Below are positions 61,403 to 64,000 of a DNA stretch of 64,000 bases, one piece after another (position 1 is the first letter of the stretch; every line of letters begins with the position of its first letter). This stretch comes from CAZAMP01 sp964486455 (GTDB lineage Bacteria; Eisenbacteria; RBG-16-71-46; CAZAMP01). The stretch is from positions 1 through 64,000 of the forward strand of contig CAZAMP010000013.1 of the NCBI GenBank assembly GCA_964486455.1, read 5' to 3'. The position numbers and the translations under genes are program-made. The notes beneath the pieces are model-generated. The model was not told the origin of the DNA, made no database searches, and saw nothing but the letters and a program-made list of their open reading frames with translations.

Positions 61403-62374
61403 ATGTTGGTCATTCTTCTGCTGATGGCTCTGGTTACGACCTGCTTGGCCGAGGAACCGGTTGCCACGTTCTCCATCGTTGGATACGACCCAGAGACGGG
61501 TGATCTCGGTGTCGCCGTGCAATCGAAGTTCTTCGCGGTGGGCGCGGTCGTGCCGTGGGCGAAAGTCGGCGTCGGCGCCATCGCGACGCAGGCGTACGCC
61601 AACACGACCTTCGGCCCGCACGGCCTGGAGCTTCTCGAATCAGGACTCGAGCCCGAAGAAGTTCTGATTGCGCTTCTCGCCGACGATGAGGGCCGGGCGC
61701 AACGCCAGATCGGGATCGTCGACGCTAAGGGCCACGCGACCGCCCACACCGGCGCCGAGTGCCAGGCCTGGGCGGGACACGTCAACGGCGAGAACTTCAC
61801 CGCGCAGGGGAACATCCTCGTGGGAGAAGAGACCGTCGCGGCGATGGCGCGCGCGTTTCAGGAAACCGAAGGAATGCTGGGCGAAAAGCTGATGCGTGCC
61901 CTGGAAGAAGGCCAGGCGGCGGGCGGGGATTCCCGCGGGGTCCAGTCGGCCGCGATTCTCGTCGTGCGCGCGGAAGGCGGGTATGGCGGATTCAACGACC
62001 GATACTGCGATCTACGCGTAGACGACCACACCGATCCCATCGGTGAGCTCCGGCGCATCTTCGACTACTGGAAGTGGTACGCGCTCATCCTCGAAGGTTA
62101 CACCCAGTGCGAGAAGCAGGCGTGGGGCAAGGCGTTCGAGGCGGGCGAGAAGCTGATCGAGCTTCGCCCGGACGAGGGAGAGTCCTACTATCATCCCGCC
62201 TGCTACTACTCGCTGGCCGGCCAACGCGAGATCGCGCTCGAGGACCTTCGAAAGGCCGTCGAGTTGGACGCGTCTCTCGGAGCGCGGGCGCGACAGGATC
62301 CCGATTTCGAATCGCTTCACGAGGATTCGGTCTTCGTGGAGCTGACCGGTGAAATCCCGGACGAGGGTCCATGA
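61403..62374 (+). CDS. DUF1028 protein (Ntn-hydrolase-like) with a TPR-like tail
   Basis: 323 aa from ATG 61403 (GGAGGG 8 bases upstream). The signal peptide ends at about LA-EEP. DUF1028 features follow: ATFSIVGYDPETGDLGVAVQ, an AVVPWAKVGVGAIATQAY block, then GVQSAAILVVRAEGGYGGFN and DLRVDDHTDPIGELRR. The last 80 residues form TPR-like helices (WGKAFEAGEKLIELRPDEGE, REIALEDLRKAVELDA). DUF1028 proteins have an Ntn-hydrolase fold but unproven activity. The gene is 61 bases upstream of a penicillin acylase gene, which shares the Ntn-hydrolase superfamily, so they may form one secreted amidase pair. Confidence 0.8.
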   Translation: MLVILLLMALVTTCLAEEPVATFSIVGYDPETGDLGVAVQSKFFAVGAVVPWAKVGVGAIATQAYANTTFGPHGLELLESGLEPEEVLIALLADDEGRAQRQIGIVDAKGHATAHTGAECQAWAGHVNGENFTAQGNILVGEETVAAMARAFQETEGMLGEKLMRALEEGQAAGGDSRGVQSAAILVVRAEGGYGGFNDRYCDLRVDDHTDPIGELRRIFDYWKWYALILEGYTQCEKQAWGKAFEAGEKLIELRPDEGESYYHPACYYSLAGQREIALEDLRKAVELDASLGARARQDPDFESLHEDSVFVELTGEIPDEGP

Positions 62375-62435
62375 TATAATCCTACTCGGGTTTGTGTAAC
62401 GCTACGTCTCATCAATCCACGCCGGAGGATCACCG

Positions 62436-64000
62436 ATGACGCGCACCCCTCGCCCGTTTCTCAGCCTGTTGATCGCGATCATCCTTCCCGTCACCATCGT
62501 CGCCGCCGGCCCGGACGATTCCATGACGCTCACCGCGCCGGACGCGTCGTCCGTGTGGCTTTACCGGGATGAATACGGAGTTCCTCACATCGTCGGCGAC
62601 ACTGAGGTCGGCGTCGCCTACGGTCAGGGCTTCGCCGTCGCCCGCGACCGCCTCTATCAAATGGAGATCAACCGGAGGATGGCGGAAGGGCGTCTGGCCG
62701 AGCTATTCGGCCCCGGGTATGTGGGCCTCGATCAGGATACGCGGCGGCTCTCCTACACGCGGGCCGAGCGGGAAGCGCTGTACGCGGCGCTCCCGAGCGA
62801 CATTCAGACGTTGATCGAAGCCTACGTGGACGGGGTGAACGCTCAGATCGATTCGGTTGTCGCGAACCCGACCGACTACCGGCCGCAACAACTCGCGGCC
62901 GTCGAGATCGAACCGTGGACACCGCTCAACGTCGTCGCCGTCGTTCAGGGCCTTCTCCGGCGATTTGGTCAGTTCGGCGGTAGTGAGCTCGTCCGGCAAC
63001 AAGAGCTAGACACCTACGGCCAAGCCTGGTTCGATCAGAACCGCCCCATCAACAATCCCAACGCCCCGACGACGATCCCGGGCGGGAGCGCCGTCGAAGG
63101 GCAACGTGCCTGGCGATCGTCCGCACCACCGGTTCGTCCCGAGATCGTCGAGGGGATCGAAGCCCGCCGTACCCAACACGCCCGTCTGGAACGCGCGCTC
63201 GGACTTCCCCCCAAGTTCGGAAGCTTCGCCGTGCAAATCACCACGGCGAAGTCGTCGACGGGCAATGTGATGCTTCTCGGATGTCCCCAGATGGGCGAGC
63301 CGTCGTACAACGAACCGAACGTGACGAACGAGGTCGAGCTGGAGTGTCCGACGCTCCACGTGGGGGGCATGACCGTCGCCGGCATTCCGCTCGTCATCAT
63401 CGGTCACAACGAAAGCTACGGCTGGACCCTCACGAGCGGCATCTCGGACAACACCGACGTCTACATCGAGACGACGTTCGACGCGTCGTATTCGAGCTAC
63501 TGGCACAACGATGAGTGGTTGCCGTTCGAGGCCATCCCCGACACCGTGCACGCCTCCAACGGCGCGGAGTACCCGTTCATGATCTACCGCACCGTTCACG
63601 GCCCGGTCTTCGCCGCCGACCTCGCGAACCACCAGGCGTTCACGTACAAGTTCGCCTTTCAGGACCACGAGCTGGACATGATCCTCGGCTTCTACGACAT
63701 CGGGCGCGGTTCGACGCTACCGGACTTCGAGGCGGCGATCGCGACCCTGCCGATGTCGTTCAACGTCTTCTACTCCGGCACGGACCAGACCATCAAGTAC
63801 TGGCACTCCGGCTGGTATCAGGATCGAACGGATGGTGTCGATCCGCGTCTGCCGCACAACGGCGACGGCTCCGAAGAGTGGGGGGGCATCCGGCCGTTCG
63901 GCTCGCTGCCCACGGCCGACAATCCAACTCAAGGCTACTTCGTCAACTGGAACAACAAGCCGGCGACCTGGTGGGACAACGGCGACAATGTGCCGTGGAC
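62436..64000 (+). CDS. Penicillin acylase family protein (3' end beyond the window)
   Basis: At least 521 codons from ATG 62436 (GGAGG 7 bases upstream), with no stop before 64000. The signal peptide is at 1-27 (FLSLLIAIILPVTIVAA). The alpha-chain has YRDEYGVPHIVGDTEVGVAY and GFAVARDRLYQMEINRRMAE. The likely beta-chain start has the nucleophile Ser in PKFGSFAVQI, where the usual GSN triad is GSF. GIPLVIIGHNESYGWTLTSG and ISDNTDVYIETT follow. The family self-cleaves to expose the Ser and hydrolyses amides such as N-acyl homoserine lactones or beta-lactam side chains. The substrate is unknown. A periplasmic or secreted location is predicted. Confidence 0.88.
   Translation, partial: MTRTPRPFLSLLIAIILPVTIVAAGPDDSMTLTAPDASSVWLYRDEYGVPHIVGDTEVGVAYGQGFAVARDRLYQMEINRRMAEGRLAELFGPGYVGLDQDTRRLSYTRAEREALYAALPSDIQTLIEAYVDGVNAQIDSVVANPTDYRPQQLAAVEIEPWTPLNVVAVVQGLLRRFGQFGGSELVRQQELDTYGQAWFDQNRPINNPNAPTTIPGGSAVEGQRAWRSSAPPVRPEIVEGIEARRTQHARLERALGLPPKFGSFAVQITTAKSSTGNVMLLGCPQMGEPSYNEPNVTNEVELECPTLHVGGMTVAGIPLVIIGHNESYGWTLTSGISDNTDVYIETTFDASYSSYWHNDEWLPFEAIPDTVHASNGAEYPFMIYRTVHGPVFAADLANHQAFTYKFAFQDHELDMILGFYDIGRGSTLPDFEAAIATLPMSFNVFYSGTDQTIKYWHSGWYQDRTDGVDPRLPHNGDGSEEWGGIRPFGSLPTADNPTQGYFVNWNNKPATWWDNGDNVPW

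Noticed and set aside
62375..62380. TATAAT as a promoter of the penicillin acylase gene
   Set aside because: It follows directly on the DUF1028 stop, no -35 element lies upstream, and co-transcription is as likely.

Overview
The window is bacterial chromosomal DNA of high G+C (roughly 60-63% by eye), densely packed with genes, with strong GGAGG-type ribosome binding sites and many 4-base ATGA or GTGA start/stop overlaps. Several features point to a Gram-negative (diderm) organism: FadL-, Omp85- and other beta-barrel-like proteins, many lipoproteins, and an MltC-like lytic transglycosylase. Two large secreted Fn3-like proteins end in a FlgD-like C-terminal domain with a PNPFNP motif. That domain, together with high GC and clear Shine-Dalgarno sites, suggests an FCB-related phylum such as Candidatus Eisenbacteria or Krumholzibacteriota. 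This placement is an inference; no rRNA or universal marker gene lies in the window.

Region 1 (1-16.7 kb) is the most unusual. A minus-strand run of eleven genes (16674 to 1729), often translationally coupled, encodes two paralogous secreted proteins with barrel-like C-termini, a 1354-aa WD40/CARDB-like/caspase protein, an MltC-like transglycosylase, a two-TM protein with a Gly/Cys tail, a PqqD-fused radical SAM/SPASM enzyme, a 143-aa protein of unknown function, a membrane-anchored subtilisin, two LPP20-like lipoproteins and a DUF4384 protein. A second caspase gene converges on it, separated by a perfect hairpin, and carries an apparent frameshift near its visible 5' end. I propose that this is a post-translational modification/protease system of the cell envelope.

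Region 2 (17-21.3 kb) holds an ECF-like sigma factor, an unknown protein, a HerA/TraD-like ATPase and a small membrane protein. Region 3 (21.6-28.6 kb) has a CHAP-like lipoprotein, an EF-Tu domain-2-like miniprotein, the radical SAM enzyme AmrS with a hairpin over its start codon, a lipoprotein, a beta-barrel protein, an unknown protein and a methylglutaconyl-CoA hydratase-like enzyme.

Region 4 (28.5-45 kb) has a SulP/STAS/rhodanese/phosphoesterase-like fusion, a glycosyltransferase-methyltransferase fusion, a flippase-like protein paired with an alkaline-phosphatase-superfamily enzyme, a GNAT/DUF1285 pair, a fatty-acid module (acyl-CoA ligase, FadL, SGNH hydrolase) and a TPR regulator.

Region 5 (45-51 kb) is a plus-strand operon: Omp85-like protein, DUF4390 protein, NtrY-like kinase, NtrX-like regulator and a small barrel. 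Region 6 (51-64 kb) has a beta-propeller protein, an M50 protease, a surface protein, a KynB-like hydrolase, a family of Cys-paired Fn3 proteins (one member frameshifted), a DUF1028 protein and a penicillin acylase that runs off the end.
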